From an uncultured Allobosea sp. (lineage in GTDB: Bacteria > Pseudomonadota > Alphaproteobacteria > Rhizobiales > Beijerinckiaceae): DNA of 64,000 nucleotides. The notes beneath the pieces are model-generated. The model saw only the letters and a list, made by a program, of their open reading frames with translations. It did no database searches and was not told the origin of the DNA. This document shows positions 27,529-36,579 of the stretch, in pieces. Both the position numbers and the translations under genes were made by a program. Every line of letters starts with the position of its first letter. Position 1 is the stretch's first letter. Where the stretch lies: contig NZ_CAMFJF010000007.1 in assembly GCF_945956895.1 (NCBI RefSeq), positions 62,001 through 126,000 on the forward strand, given 5' to 3'.

Positions 27529-27963
27529 ATGGACGACCGGACACAACTTCTGACGCTCGCTGATCGTTGCGAGGCCTCCAGCAAGCCGGACCGCGAGCTC
27601 GATGCCGATATCTACGAGGCGCTGGGCTTCATCGTCCGGCGCAAGCCGACGCGTCTGGTCAACCGGCGTACGCCGGCCGGGGGCATCTACCAGCACGGCT
27701 CCTTCTGGAAGACGCTGGGCACCGTCAGCGCCGATATCGACATCGCCGTGTCGCTGCTGCGGCAGAAGGCGCCGAGCTGGAGCTGGAGCCTGCAATGCCT
27801 CGCAAGCGAGGACAGCATCGCCTTCCAGGCGCTCGTCGCCGATTGCTCCGGACAGGGCGTCATGGGTTCGCTGGCGCTGTGTGCCGCGATGCTGCGCGCC
27901 CTCGCCCGTCGCGAGCCGGCTGCGCCCGCGGCGTCCTCACCTCCTCGCCTCACGGAAACTTGA
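27529..27963 (+). CDS. Hypothetical protein, phage-type
   Basis: A 144-residue protein starting MDDRTQLLTLADRCEASSKP and containing DRELDADIYEALG. Proteins with this 'LADRCE..DRELDA' beginning turn up in prophages and as orphans in Hyphomicrobiales; no biochemical role is known. The middle (PSWSWSLQCL) and the tail PALARREPAAPAAS-like region carry no recognised motif. It stands alone, so it may be another phage remnant like the DUF2793 gene. Confidence 0.6.
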   Translation: MDDRTQLLTLADRCEASSKPDRELDADIYEALGFIVRRKPTRLVNRRTPAGGIYQHGSFWKTLGTVSADIDIAVSLLRQKAPSWSWSLQCLASEDSIAFQALVADCSGQGVMGSLALCAAMLRALARREPAAPAASSPPRLTET

Positions 27964-28040
27964 CCTGTCGGTCATTCCACACGGTTGAACGCAGGCGGAC
28001 CGCCGCTAGTCTGCCAGCGATCCGAGGGGAGAATAACCAC

Positions 28041-29024
28041 ATGCAGGATACAGATTTCACGCGCCGTGCCGCTCTGGCCGGCGCCGGTGCTTTTGCTGCC
28101 GCTGCGACATTGGGTCTGCCCGGTTTCAGCCCGACCCACGCACAAGGAGTTTCGGTGAATCAGGCTCCCGGTTTCTACCGCTACAAGATCGGCGACATCA
28201 CCCTGACGGCACTCAATGACGGCTTCGGCAAAAGGCCGCTCGAAGGCTTCGTCCGCAATGCCGAGCTCGCCGATGTGAAGAAGGCGATGGCAGAGGCCTT
28301 CCTGCCGCAGGATGCGCTCAACATCACCTTCACCACGCTCGTCATCCAGCATGGCGGCAAGCTCACCCTGATCGATACCGGCAACGGCGATTCCGGTGCC
28401 CCGACCTCCGGGACCTGGATGGCGAATTTCAAGGCGGCGGGCTTCGACCCCAAGGACGTCTCCAGCGTCGTGTTCAGCCATTTCCATGGCGACCACATCA
28501 ACGGCTTCCGGCTGAAGGACGGCACCGCCGTCTTTCCGAATGCCGAAGTGATGGTCCCGGCCGCCGAATGGGCCTTCTGGATGGACGACGCCAAGATGAG
28601 CGCGGCGCCCGAGGGCATGAAGGGCGCCTTTGCCGGCGTGCGCCGCGTCTTCGGCCCCGTCGCCAAGGACGTGAAGCAGTTCGAGGCGGGCAAGGAACTC
28701 CTGCCGGGCCTGACGCCGATCGCCGCGCCCGGCCATACGCCCGGACACACCGTCTTCGCGCTGACCTCCGGCAACGGCAAGCTGATGATCATGTCCGACA
28801 CGACCAATCATCCAGCCCTTTTCGTGCGCAATCCCGACTGGTCGGCCGTGTTCGACATGGACGGCCCGCAGGCGGCGGCGACGCGGCGCAAGCTCCTCGA
28901 CATGGTCTCGGCCGAGCGCATGCAGGTCGCCTTCTATCACGCTCCCTTCCCGGCAACCGGCTTCATCGCCAAGGACGGCAACGGCTTCGAGATGGTGCCT
29001 GTGCAATGGAGCACCGCCCTCTGA
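28041..29024 (+). CDS. MBL-fold metallo-hydrolase, exported
   Basis: A 327-residue metallo-beta-lactamase-fold enzyme. The start FTRRAALAGAGAFAAAATLG is a Tat-like signal peptide, cleaved probably after HAQ near residue 35. The zinc motif is FSHFHGDHING; further ligands are in APGHTPGHT and MSDTTNH. The layout resembles exported quorum-quenching or methyl-parathion-hydrolase-type MBL proteins, but the substrate is unknown. ATG 28041 follows GAGGGGAGA. A terminator lies 27 bases after the stop. Confidence 0.9.
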   Translation: MQDTDFTRRAALAGAGAFAAAATLGLPGFSPTHAQGVSVNQAPGFYRYKIGDITLTALNDGFGKRPLEGFVRNAELADVKKAMAEAFLPQDALNITFTTLVIQHGGKLTLIDTGNGDSGAPTSGTWMANFKAAGFDPKDVSSVVFSHFHGDHINGFRLKDGTAVFPNAEVMVPAAEWAFWMDDAKMSAAPEGMKGAFAGVRRVFGPVAKDVKQFEAGKELLPGLTPIAAPGHTPGHTVFALTSGNGKLMIMSDTTNHPALFVRNPDWSAVFDMDGPQAAATRRKLLDMVSAERMQVAFYHAPFPATGFIAKDGNGFEMVPVQWSTAL

Positions 29025-29050
29025 AACAGCGGCATTGTCGACAACATCGA

Positions 29051-29077
29051 GGCCGGGCCCGTCGCCCGGCCTTTTTT
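29051..29077 (+). terminator. Rho-independent terminator after the MBL-fold gene
   Basis: An 8-bp stem GGCCGGGC/GCCCGGCC with a 5-base loop followed by six T residues. Confidence 0.9.
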
Positions 29078-29158
29078 ATTGCCCCTGCGGCCTCGCGGCC
29101 GGCAGCCCCGTCATGGTAAGCCTGCCGCGATGCCCCCGAGGCTGCCGTTTCAGGATTC

Positions 29159-29935
29159 ATGATGACCGAGCGTTTCGGGGCGATCTCCTTTGTCGCCAAC
29201 GATACTCCCGAGGCCGAGACCGCCCTCGCCAAGCTGGTCGAGCGCTACGGCAATGCCGACCCGGCGGAAGCCGGGGTGATCGTCGCGCTCGGCGGTGATG
29301 GCCTGATGCTGCAAACGCTCCATCGCTTCCTCGGCACCGGCAAGCCGATCTACGGGATGAATCGCGGCTCGGTCGGCTTCCTGATGAACGAGTTCAGGGA
29401 GCGTGGCCTGACCAAGCGGCTGGCGGCGGCGCAGCGCAGTGTGGTGCATCCTCTCTCGATGCAGGCCGTGGACCGCAACGGCACGATCGTGCGCGCGCGT
29501 GCGATCAACGAGGTCTCCCTGCTGCGGCGCTCCTATCAGGCGGCGAAGCTGCGCATCTCGGTGGATGGGCAGGTGCGCCTCGCGGAGCTGATCGCAGACG
29601 GCGTGCTATTGGCGACGCCCGCCGGCTCGACAGCCTACAATCTCTCAGCCAATGGCCCGATCCTGCCGCTCGATGCGCCGTTGCTGGCGCTGACGCCGAT
29701 TTCGGCCTTCCGCCCCCGCCGTTGGCGGGGCGCGCTCTTGCCCGACCATGCCCGTGTCTCGATCGAGGTGCTGGAAGCCGAGAAGCGCCCGGTCAGCGCT
29801 GTCGCCGACCACACGCAGATCGACGAGGTCCACACGGTGGAGATCGAGATCGATCGCGATGTCGACCTCGTCATGCTGCACGACCCCGGCCACAGCCTGG
29901 ACGAACGCATCCTGCGCGAGCAGTTCGGCTACTGA
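29159..29935 (+). CDS. nadK: NAD kinase
   Basis: A 258-residue ATP-NAD kinase making NADP from NAD. It has the GGDG motif (45-48, [14 protein letters not shown]), the conserved NE pair in [11 protein letters not shown] and the glycine-rich [18 protein letters not shown] loop. The length suits the short alphaproteobacterial form. ATG-ATG at 29159/29162 leaves a one-codon uncertainty. It converges on the DUF2336 gene. Confidence 0.94.
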   Translation: MMTERFGAISFVANDTPEAETALAKLVERYGNADPAEAGVIVALGGDGLMLQTLHRFLGTGKPIYGMNRGSVGFLMNEFRERGLTKRLAAAQRSVVHPLSMQAVDRNGTIVRARAINEVSLLRRSYQAAKLRISVDGQVRLAELIADGVLLATPAGSTAYNLSANGPILPLDAPLLALTPISAFRPRRWRGALLPDHARVSIEVLEAEKRPVSAVADHTQIDEVHTVEIEIDRDVDLVMLHDPGHSLDERILREQFGY

Positions 29936-29941
29936 AGCGGT

Positions 29942-31156
29942 TCAGGCCGCGTCGCGCAGGTCGCTCTCTGCGAGCTCGATCAGGAACGAGGGATCCGCTT
30001 CGACCAGAAGCGCAAGCGCGGCATCGTCCGCCAGCGAATCGGCGAGATTGCGCGCCTCCTCGCGGGCAGCCTCGGCATCCATGCGGCGCAGCATGGCCAT
30101 CAGCCCGTCGGCTTCCGGCCCCTCCTGCCTCTCGCAGGCGATCAGGACCGCACGCAACAGGTCGCGATCCAGGCCCTGGCGGGCATTTCCCCGATCGAAG
30201 CCGCGGGCATTCAGGGCGATGATGGCGGCGGTGAAGGCGGGTTCCAGCCTCGCCGAGAGCCCGGCCTTGCGGCAAAGCGCCTTGAGCCCCGCCCCGCGCT
30301 TGTCGCGCAACAGCGCCGCGACCCGCTCCTCGGGCAGGCCGGACAGCGCGACGAAGGCCGCCTCGGCCAGAGCCGGCTCGCCGCTGAGCAGCGAGCGCAG
30401 CATCAGCCCCGGGGTCAACCGACCGGCACCCCTGAGAACCTCGACGATCGCCGGCGCATCGCTCGCCTCGCCGCCGGCGGCCAAAGCGACCGCGACCCGC
30501 TCCGTCGACTCGCGCGCCAGCCGCGCGCTGCGCTCGGGCGTCAGCCAGCCGCAGCCTGCGACGAAGCTCGCCAGCGTGTCGGACACGCGCGCGGCAATGG
30601 CCTGCCGCAGGCCTCCCGGCAGGTCGGCGCGCTCGAGCAGCGCCTCGCGCAGGGTACCGCTGTCGCCATGCCGCTCGATCATGCGTTCGAGCGAGAAATC
30701 CGGGATCTCGGCGGTGCGGTTTCCGGCGAGGGTGATGAGCGCCTCTTCGCAACCCACTTCGGCCAACGCCGCACAGACGCTCACCGGCAGGCAGCGGCGC
30801 ATGGCGATGGCCTTCTGGGCAAGCGCATCGCCGACCGCGGCGGCGTCGACCAGATCGGCCTCGGTCAACACCGGCGAATGCGCCAGGACCAGCGCCGCGA
30901 CATCGCTCTGCTCGGCGATCAGGCTGAGCGCGAGATTGCGCGGCGTACGCCTCGACGGCGCCATCTCCTCGGCGATCGCCCGGCGCACCAACGGTGACGG
31001 ATCGTCGATCAGCGCCATCAGCGCCGTCTCGGCCTCGTGCCGGTCCTCGTCGGACATGTCCGAGCGCAGATAGGCTCCCGCCAGGCTGGCGGCACCGCTC
31101 GCGCGCGCCCCCGCCGGTGCGGTGCGGGCCCAGAGCAGGAAGCGCCGAACGATCAT
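29942..31156 (-). CDS. DUF2336 domain protein
   Basis: A 404-residue, mainly alpha-helical protein with repeated Leu/Ala helices in HEAT-like pairs (for example DDPSPLVRRAIAEEMA, then LALSLIAEQSDVAALVLAHS). It matches DUF2336, a family common in alphaproteobacteria and of unknown function. Its start overlaps the stop of the transglycosylase gene by four bases, so the two are co-translated. Confidence 0.85.
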   Translation of the reverse strand: MIVRRFLLWARTAPAGARASGAASLAGAYLRSDMSDEDRHEAETALMALIDDPSPLVRRAIAEEMAPSRRTPRNLALSLIAEQSDVAALVLAHSPVLTEADLVDAAAVGDALAQKAIAMRRCLPVSVCAALAEVGCEEALITLAGNRTAEIPDFSLERMIERHGDSGTLREALLERADLPGGLRQAIAARVSDTLASFVAGCGWLTPERSARLARESTERVAVALAAGGEASDAPAIVEVLRGAGRLTPGLMLRSLLSGEPALAEAAFVALSGLPEERVAALLRDKRGAGLKALCRKAGLSARLEPAFTAAIIALNARGFDRGNARQGLDRDLLRAVLIACERQEGPEADGLMAMLRRMDAEAAREEARNLADSLADDAALALLVEADPSFLIELAESDLRDAA

Positions 31157-32229
31157 GCGCCGCTCCGCTGGATCATGAAGGAAGACAGGTCGAGCGGCCC
31201 GTTTCGACGCTTCGCGGCCGGCTGCGACGCCGCAACGCCGGGCTGCGACAGGTCGCTCGGCCGCGACGGCGGCAGCGGCGCATTGACGGTCTTGCCTCCT
31301 GCGCCGGCCACCACGCCGCCTGCACCCGGATTCGCATCCGACATCGTGGCGTCACTCTGGCCGGAGCGGGGGAAATAGCGTTCACCGCCTTCGAGCGAGG
31401 CCATGCGCGTGCCGCCACGCGACGGTGTCGTCCAGAGATTGGCAACGGCCTTCGAGACCGGATCGCGCGAGCCATTGGTCGAGAACAACCCGACGAGTCC
31501 CTTGGCGCGCCCCTCGCGCAGGCCGGCGGCAACCTCGGCGACCGGAATGTCGTCCTGTCCCGCTTGCGGATTCTGCGTCACATTGGCTGCGACCTGCGTG
31601 CTCGCATGGCTCGCAGCCAGCACGCCATAGACTTCCTGCACGCTGCGCGCGCGCCCGGCCTTGTCGTAGAAGATCGAGCGGTTGGCTGCCGCAGCATCCG
31701 GAAAATCCCGCGCTGCGACGCGGCCAGGATCGCTGGCCGCAGCGCGGATCAGGTCGGAGGCGCCGCGCGCGCCGAGCACATGCGCCATGTAGAGCTCGCC
31801 GGCCTGCGGCTGGCGGCCGAGGCTCGAGGCGAGCTGATCACGATTCTTCTGGGTCAGCGCACCGGCCATCACGGCCGCGACCTGCGGATCGTTGCGCAAT
31901 TGCAGGATCTTCTCGCGCGCCGCCGGATCCGAGACGCTGAGGCGCCCGCCGCTCTCCGTGATCGCGTCGGCATATTGCGAGAGGCCCTGCTTCGGCCCCT
32001 CCTGCTTGACCATCGAAAGCCAGGTCTGCTCGATGAACTGGAACAGCCCCGTGGCGCTTGACGTGCTCGCCTTGGCGGTCGGCTCCAACGACGACTCGCG
32101 CTGCGCCGTCTTGAGCAGATAGTCGAATCCTGCCCCCGTCCGCTCCGCACCCTGGCGGATGGCGCTGACGACCGGGCTCGCCGGCTGCGTTTCGCGGCTC
32201 TGGCTCTGCGGCGTGGTGAAGAGGAACAT
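31153..32229 (-). CDS. Transglycosylase SLT domain protein without signal peptide
   Basis: A 358-residue protein. The N-terminal domain has the lytic transglycosylase catalytic region: LLKTAQRESSLEP with the probable catalytic Glu, followed by SSATGLFQFIEQTWL. The C-terminal half is low-complexity (Ala/Gly/Pro/Ser) and ends in a basic patch, AAKRRNGPLDLSSF. It would cut peptidoglycan glycan strands, yet no Sec or Tat signal is visible. Export through another machine, as for flagellar-associated muramidases, or a non-lytic role would explain that. It is first in a two-gene unit with DUF2336. Confidence 0.85.
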   Translation of the reverse strand: MFLFTTPQSQSRETQPASPVVSAIRQGAERTGAGFDYLLKTAQRESSLEPTAKASTSSATGLFQFIEQTWLSMVKQEGPKQGLSQYADAITESGGRLSVSDPAAREKILQLRNDPQVAAVMAGALTQKNRDQLASSLGRQPQAGELYMAHVLGARGASDLIRAAASDPGRVAARDFPDAAAANRSIFYDKAGRARSVQEVYGVLAASHASTQVAANVTQNPQAGQDDIPVAEVAAGLREGRAKGLVGLFSTNGSRDPVSKAVANLWTTPSRGGTRMASLEGGERYFPRSGQSDATMSDANPGAGGVVAGAGGKTVNAPLPPSRPSDLSQPGVAASQPAAKRRNGPLDLSSFMIQRSGA

Positions 32230-32420
32230 CGAGACCTTCGGCGGCAGCCCGCGCGCATTGCGAGGGCACGCCTCGAAATTGCCTCCATTATGGTAAGCGA
32301 ACCGTTAAGATCGGCCCCACACCGCAGGCCGTCCGCGCTTTCCGCTTCCCTCCCGGCGGAGGTCACTCTACGACTTCTGGTCCCGGCTCAGCAGCCGGCA
32401 TTGTGAAGACGGAGGCGTCG

Positions 32421-32918
32421 ATGGCGGATGTGGTGCGTCACAAGCGTGGCGGGATCTATTTCGAGGATTTCCAGGTCGGCGCGGTCATCGAGCACGGCCT
32501 AACCCGCACCGTCACGCAGATGGACAACATGCTGTTCTCCAACATGACGCTCAACCCGCAACCCCTTCATATCGATGCGCATTTCTGTGCGACCGAGACC
32601 GAATGGGGCAAGCCGCTGATGAACTCGCTGTTCACGCTCGGCCTGATGATCGGCATCTCCGTCAACGACACCACCGTCGGCACCACCATCGGCAATCTCG
32701 GCATGACCGATGTGCTCTTCCCCGCCCCGCTCTTCGAAGGCGACACGATCAACTGCACCACCGAGATCGCGGCCAAGCGCGAGTCGCGCTCGCGGCCCGA
32801 TGCCGGCATCGTCGAGTTCGTGCACAAGGCCTACAAGCAGGACGGCACGCTGGTCGCGCAGTGCCGCCGGCAGGCCTTCATGCGCAAACGTCCGGCCCCC
32901 GATACGGTTGCGGTCTGA
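32421..32918 (+). CDS. MaoC-like dehydratase/hydratase
   Basis: A 165-residue hot-dog protein of the MaoC family: YFEDFQVGAVIEH at the start, NPQPLHIDAHF with the catalytic D/H region, and NLGMTDVLFPAPLFEGDTI. It hydrates or dehydrates enoyl-CoA-type substrates. ATG 32421 follows GGAGG. It is four bases from a CitE-like lyase gene; similar pairs serve mesaconyl-CoA/methylmalyl-CoA type chemistry, so that is the likeliest but unproven role. Confidence 0.88.
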   Translation: MADVVRHKRGGIYFEDFQVGAVIEHGLTRTVTQMDNMLFSNMTLNPQPLHIDAHFCATETEWGKPLMNSLFTLGLMIGISVNDTTVGTTIGNLGMTDVLFPAPLFEGDTINCTTEIAAKRESRSRPDAGIVEFVHKAYKQDGTLVAQCRRQAFMRKRPAPDTVAV

Positions 32919-32922
32919 TCCC

Positions 32923-33801
32923 ATGCGCTCGCTCCTGTTCGTGCCGGGCGACAGCCCGAAGAAGCAGCAGAAAGGTCTGGAAAGCGGCGCCGACGCGCTG
33001 ATCCTCGACCTTGAGGATTCCGTCGCGCTCGACGCCAAGCCGCAGGCGCGCGAAATCACCCGCGCCTTCCTCGAATCCGCTCGCGCGCTGCCGAAACGCC
33101 CGCTGCTGATCGTCCGCATCAATGCTTTGACGACCGGGATGAGCGATGCCGATCTCGACGCGATCATGCCCGGCGCGCCCGACGCGATCATGCTGCCGAA
33201 ATCGGAGGGCGGCACCGATGTCGGCCACCTCGCCGCGAAGATCGCGGTGCGCGAGGCCGAGTCCGACCTGCCGGACGGCACGACACGCATCCTCCCGATC
33301 GGCACCGAAACCGGCAAGGCGATCTTCGGGCTCGGCAGCTATAGCCGCTCTTCGCATCGCCTGATGGCGCTGACCTGGGGCGCGGAAGACCTCTCGGCCG
33401 ATCTTGGCGCCGAGACCAACCGGCTGGAGGACGGCTCCTATGCCGATCCCTACCGCCTCGCCCGCGCACTGACCCTCTTCGCGGCGACGGCAGCGCAGGT
33501 CGACGCGATCGATACGGTTTTCACCAATTTCCGCGACGATGCCGGCTTCCGGGCGGAATGCCTCGCGGCGCGCCGCGACGGCTTCACGGGCAAGATGGCG
33601 ATCCATCCGGCGCAGGTCCCCGTCATCAACGAGATCTTCGCTCCATCGCCGACGGCGCTCGCCAAGGCGGAGCAGATCATCGCGCTGTTCGAGGCCAATC
33701 CCGGCGCCGGCGTCATCGGCCTCGATGGCGAAATGCTGGATCGCCCCCATCTGATCAAGGCACAGCGACTCGTCGCCCGAGCTCGCAAACTGGCTGAATG
33801 A
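32923..33801 (+). CDS. HpcH/HpaI aldolase, citrate lyase beta-like (CitE) protein
   Basis: A 292-residue TIM-barrel lyase: RSLLFVPGDSPKKQQKGL, ALILDLEDSVAL with the metal/CoA site region, RINALTTGMS, PIGTETGKAIFG, and the GFTGKMAIHPAQVPVINEIF signature of CitE/malyl-CoA lyase relatives. It probably cleaves or hydrolyses a malyl- or methylmalyl-CoA thioester. It follows the MaoC gene by four bases and is 19 bases before an HMA gene. Confidence 0.9.
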   Translation: MRSLLFVPGDSPKKQQKGLESGADALILDLEDSVALDAKPQAREITRAFLESARALPKRPLLIVRINALTTGMSDADLDAIMPGAPDAIMLPKSEGGTDVGHLAAKIAVREAESDLPDGTTRILPIGTETGKAIFGLGSYSRSSHRLMALTWGAEDLSADLGAETNRLEDGSYADPYRLARALTLFAATAAQVDAIDTVFTNFRDDAGFRAECLAARRDGFTGKMAIHPAQVPVINEIFAPSPTALAKAEQIIALFEANPGAGVIGLDGEMLDRPHLIKAQRLVARARKLAE

Positions 33802-33820
33802 ACCGCCGGAGGCGATTCGA

Positions 33821-34030
33821 ATGACTCAGGTTTTCGAGGTTTCAGGCATGCATTGCGGCGGCTGCGCCTCGCGCGTCCAGCGCGCCGCGACGGTGCTCGC
33901 CCCCGGCGCGACCGTGACGCTCGACCCGCCGCGCCTCACCTTGCCGGACGGGGCCAAGCTCGATGCGGAGGCGATCAACAAGGCACTGGCAGAGTTCGGT
34001 GATTATCGCGCCAAGCCGCTGGCGGGTTGA
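33821..34030 (+). CDS. Heavy-metal-associated domain protein, CopZ-like
   Basis: A 69-residue single HMA domain with GMHCGGC, the metal-binding CxxC in an HMA loop (residues 9-15). It is likely a soluble copper(I) or similar metal chaperone. It is co-oriented 19 bases behind the CitE gene, but no metabolic link to the lyase is obvious, so co-transcription may be incidental. Confidence 0.85.
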   Translation: MTQVFEVSGMHCGGCASRVQRAATVLAPGATVTLDPPRLTLPDGAKLDAEAINKALAEFGDYRAKPLAG

Positions 34031-34058
34031 AGGCTTTAGCCAACCTGCGCCGACCTCT

Positions 34059-34153
34059 CCGTCATGGTCGGGCTTGTCCCGACCATCCACGTCTTCATTC
34101 GTGCCAAGCCGTGCTGAAGACATGGATGCTCGCCACAAGGGCGAGCATGACGG
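34059..34153. repeat. Dispersed palindromic repeat, family E, variant copy
   Basis: Flanked by CCGTCATGGTCGGG and GCGAGCATGACGG. The ends match the E family (CCGTCAT...ATGACGG), while the middle contains its own inverted segments (TCGGGCTTGTCCCGA, GCTCGCCACAAGGGCGAGC). It lies between convergent genes. Confidence 0.7.
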
Positions 34154-34165
34154 CCCCTGACGCCC

Positions 34166-34771
34166 CTACCCGCCCGCCGGGCGTGTGATCGAGAACAGGC
34201 TCGTCACCTCGGCATAATCGGCATAGCCACAGCGCGCGATCGGGTTGGCGCCAGCCGTGTCGAAACGCCCGTCCTTGACATAGGCGTCATCGATGAAGAT
34301 GCCGACGACCTGCCCCAGTACCATCCAGCGCGGCACGGCCTGGCCGTCGAGATCATGCAATTGCTGGATCGAGAGCAGCTTGCATTCGAGCGCGGCCGGC
34401 GTGCCGGCGACGCGCGGCGGCTTGACGAAGCGCGACGGCGCCATCGTGAGCCCCGCATGCGCATACTCGCTCTCGCCGCGCGGCAAGGGCGCCGAGGTCA
34501 GGTTCATCGGCTGCGCCAAGGCCTTGGTCACCAGCGAGCAGGTGAACTCACCGGTCTCCTCGACGAAGGCGACGGCGTCTTTCTTGTTCTCGGAGGAGAA
34601 CATCACGATGTTCGGCCGCGACGAGATCGCGTTGAAGAAGCTGTAGGGCGAGAGATTGACCTCGCCCTTGGCACTCAGCGCCGTGATCCAGCCGATCGGC
34701 CGCGGCGCGACGATCGCCTTGAACGGATCATGCGCGAAGCCGAGATCGTCCTGCGTGGCCGAATAGATCAT
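34166..34771 (-). CDS. Flavin reductase family protein (FMN-binding split barrel)
   Basis: A 201-residue protein of the DIM6/NTAB flavin-reductase-like family. The FMN-binding region is APRPIGWITALS, NLSPYSFFNAIS and RPNIVMFSS. It reduces FMN or uses it as a bound cofactor. Its start follows the nitroreductase stop by four bases on the same strand, so the two flavoproteins are an operon. Confidence 0.9.
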   Translation of the reverse strand: MIYSATQDDLGFAHDPFKAIVAPRPIGWITALSAKGEVNLSPYSFFNAISSRPNIVMFSSENKKDAVAFVEETGEFTCSLVTKALAQPMNLTSAPLPRGESEYAHAGLTMAPSRFVKPPRVAGTPAALECKLLSIQQLHDLDGQAVPRWMVLGQVVGIFIDDAYVKDGRFDTAGANPIARCGYADYAEVTSLFSITRPAGG

Positions 34772-34775
34772 CGCG

Positions 34776-35345
34776 TCAGGTCCCGTAATAGCTGACGATA
34801 TCGGCCATCACCGGCCGGTCGCGATCGGTGATCGGCGCCGTTGGGGTGCCCAGATGCACGAAGCCGGCCATCCGCTCGTCCTCGGCCAGCCCGAACGCCG
34901 TCAGGATCTCGCGATCGAAGGAGAACCAGTTGGTGAGCCACGAGCCGGCATAGCCCATGGCATAGGCGGCGACGAGCATGTTCATGCAGACTGCGCCGGC
35001 CGAAAGCTCCTGCTCCCAGAGCGGGATCTTGGCGTGCTGGCGCGCCCGCGAGACCACGGCGACGATGACCGGCGCATGCAGCAGGCGCTTGCGCTCGAAC
35101 TCGACCTGCTCCTCGCTGGCCTGCGGATTCTTTTCGCGGAAGACCCGGGCGACGATCTCGGCCGCCTCCTCGCGGGCCGCGCCCTTGAAGACGATGAAGC
35201 GCCAGGGCGCGAGCTTGCCATGGTCGGGCACGCGCGCGGCGATGGCGAGCAATTCGTCGAGCTGGGCGCCGTCAGGGCCGGGCGCAGCGAGGAACTGCGG
35301 CGGCACGGAGCGACGCAGCTTGAGCAGAGAGAGCGCATCGGTCAT
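34776..35345 (-). CDS. Nitroreductase family protein
   Basis: A 189-residue FMN-dependent oxidoreductase. Motifs are LKLRRSVPPQFL (phosphate-binding arginines), RVPDHGKLAPWRFIVF, and the C-terminal GTPTAPITDRDRP. This matches the short YdjA-type nitroreductases, which act as homodimers on quinones, nitro compounds or other acceptors. ATG 35345 is chosen because it begins the family N-terminus (MTDALSLLKLRRS); an upstream 35-residue extension is not family-like. It is first in a two-gene unit with the flavin reductase. Confidence 0.9.
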   Translation of the reverse strand: MTDALSLLKLRRSVPPQFLAAPGPDGAQLDELLAIAARVPDHGKLAPWRFIVFKGAAREEAAEIVARVFREKNPQASEEQVEFERKRLLHAPVIVAVVSRARQHAKIPLWEQELSAGAVCMNMLVAAYAMGYAGSWLTNWFSFDREILTAFGLAEDERMAGFVHLGTPTAPITDRDRPVMADIVSYYGT

Positions 35346-35460
35346 GAAACATCCGGACGGTGGCTTTGGAATTGACCTATTCCTTCGCCATGATGAGGAC
35401 AAGCGGAGCTGCTCATACATCGCCGCAGAGCCGCCGAGGACGAAAAGCATGCTTGAATTG

Positions 35461-35566
35461 GAGCATTTTCAAGCGAAGTGGACATCGGTTCGCGTGAAGA
35501 AGATGCGACACAACCAAAATCTGAAAAATTTTCGTGTTTCAGGGAAACGCGGAAATGCTTCGGAGG
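35461..35566. repeat. Dispersed repeat family G, copy overlapping a gene start
   Basis: From GAGCATTTTCAAGCGAAGTG to GGGAAACGCGGAAATGCTT this stretch parallels the copy at 62671 nearly base for base, with the shared core CGGTTCGCGTGAAGAA. The family is common between genes in Hyphomicrobiales. Here it covers the candidate start codons of the next gene. Confidence 0.85.
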
Positions 35567-36471
35567 GTTTTGAAGCTGGCCGCCGCCTTGCCGGCGTCGC
35601 CTTCGCCATGGCCGTCCTGCTTGCGCCGAACCTCGCCGGCGCCCAGTCCGCCGATCCCGGCCCCGGCGCCGACGCCCCGGCCCCCGCGCCGATGCAAGGC
35701 CAGCCGGTCGCGCCGAACGGGCTGGCACGGCTTTCGGTCTCCGCCCAGTTCGCCGCCGACCGCAAGCCGATCCGCTCCGGGCTGAACTGGCGCGTGCTCA
35801 GCGAAAACGCCGACGGCAGCTCTCCCAGGATCGTCGCGCGTTCCTCCGAGCAGGAGCCAGCCTTCTCGCTGCCCCCCGGCAACTACATCATCCATGCCGG
35901 CTATGGCTTCGCCAGCGGCACCAAGCGCATCAGCCTCGGCCAGCAGGGCCTGCGCGATCAGGTCCAGATCAGCGCCGGCGCGCTCTCGCTCGCGGGCTCG
36001 ATCGGCGATGCGCCGATCCCGGCTCCCCTGCTCTCCTTCTCGGTCTTCGTGCCGCTACAGGGCAACTCGGAAGGCCGGCTGATCACGAGCGGCGCCAAGG
36101 CGGGCGAGATCATCCGCCTGCCCGAGGGCACCTATCACGTCGTCTCGACCTACGGCGATTCCAACGCGATCCAGCGCGCCGACGTGAAGGTCGAGACCGG
36201 CAAGGTCACCGACGCGACGCTGCACCACCGCGCCGCCAAGGTCACGCTGAAGCTCGTCGCCAATGCCGGCGGCGAAGCCTTCGCCGGAACCGCCTTCAGC
36301 GTGCTGACGCCGGGCGGCGACGTCATCCGCGAGGCGATCGGCGCCTTTCCGCAGGTCATCCTGGCCGAAGGCGACTATGTCCTGATCGCCCGGCAGGAAG
36401 GGCAGGTCTATTCGCGCGACTTCAAGGTCGAGTCGGGTAGCGACCGCGATATCGAGGTTCTCGCGAAGTAA
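35503..36471 (+). CDS. Exported protein of unknown function with N-terminus encoded in a repeat
   Basis: A probable 322-residue protein. From ATG 35503 (GTG at 35494 also possible) the first 20 or so residues come from repeat family G. A signal-like segment follows (RRLAGVAFAMAVLLAPNLA, about 27-45, cleavage near AGA). The mature part is a Pro/Ala-rich linker and beta-rich repeats with similar phrases: LPPGNYIIHAGYGFAS, LPEGTYHVVSTYGDSN and LAEGDYVLIARQEG, a recurring 'PxGxYxv' turn. The true start is uncertain; ATG 35608 would leave only a 14-residue leader. The repeat may have replaced the original 5' end. Function unknown. Confidence 0.72.
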   Translation: MRHNQNLKNFRVSGKRGNASEGFEAGRRLAGVAFAMAVLLAPNLAGAQSADPGPGADAPAPAPMQGQPVAPNGLARLSVSAQFAADRKPIRSGLNWRVLSENADGSSPRIVARSSEQEPAFSLPPGNYIIHAGYGFASGTKRISLGQQGLRDQVQISAGALSLAGSIGDAPIPAPLLSFSVFVPLQGNSEGRLITSGAKAGEIIRLPEGTYHVVSTYGDSNAIQRADVKVETGKVTDATLHHRAAKVTLKLVANAGGEAFAGTAFSVLTPGGDVIREAIGAFPQVILAEGDYVLIARQEGQVYSRDFKVESGSDRDIEVLAK

Positions 36472-36478
36472 GTCATCT

Positions 36479-36572
36479 CGTCATGCCCGGGCTTGACCCG
36501 GGCATCTCGGAAACCAGCGCCCTCTCCTCGTGCGATTCTCGGGTCTCCGCTACGCTCCGCCCGAGAATGACG
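36479..36572. repeat. Dispersed palindromic repeat, family E, copy 1
   Basis: Begins CGTCATGCCCGGGCTTGACC and ends CCCGAGAATGACG, with a GGGCATCTCGG motif inside. It lies between convergent genes and probably forms a hairpin. Related copies are at 34059, 41144 and 45815. Confidence 0.85.
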
Positions 36573-36579
36573 CTCAGCC

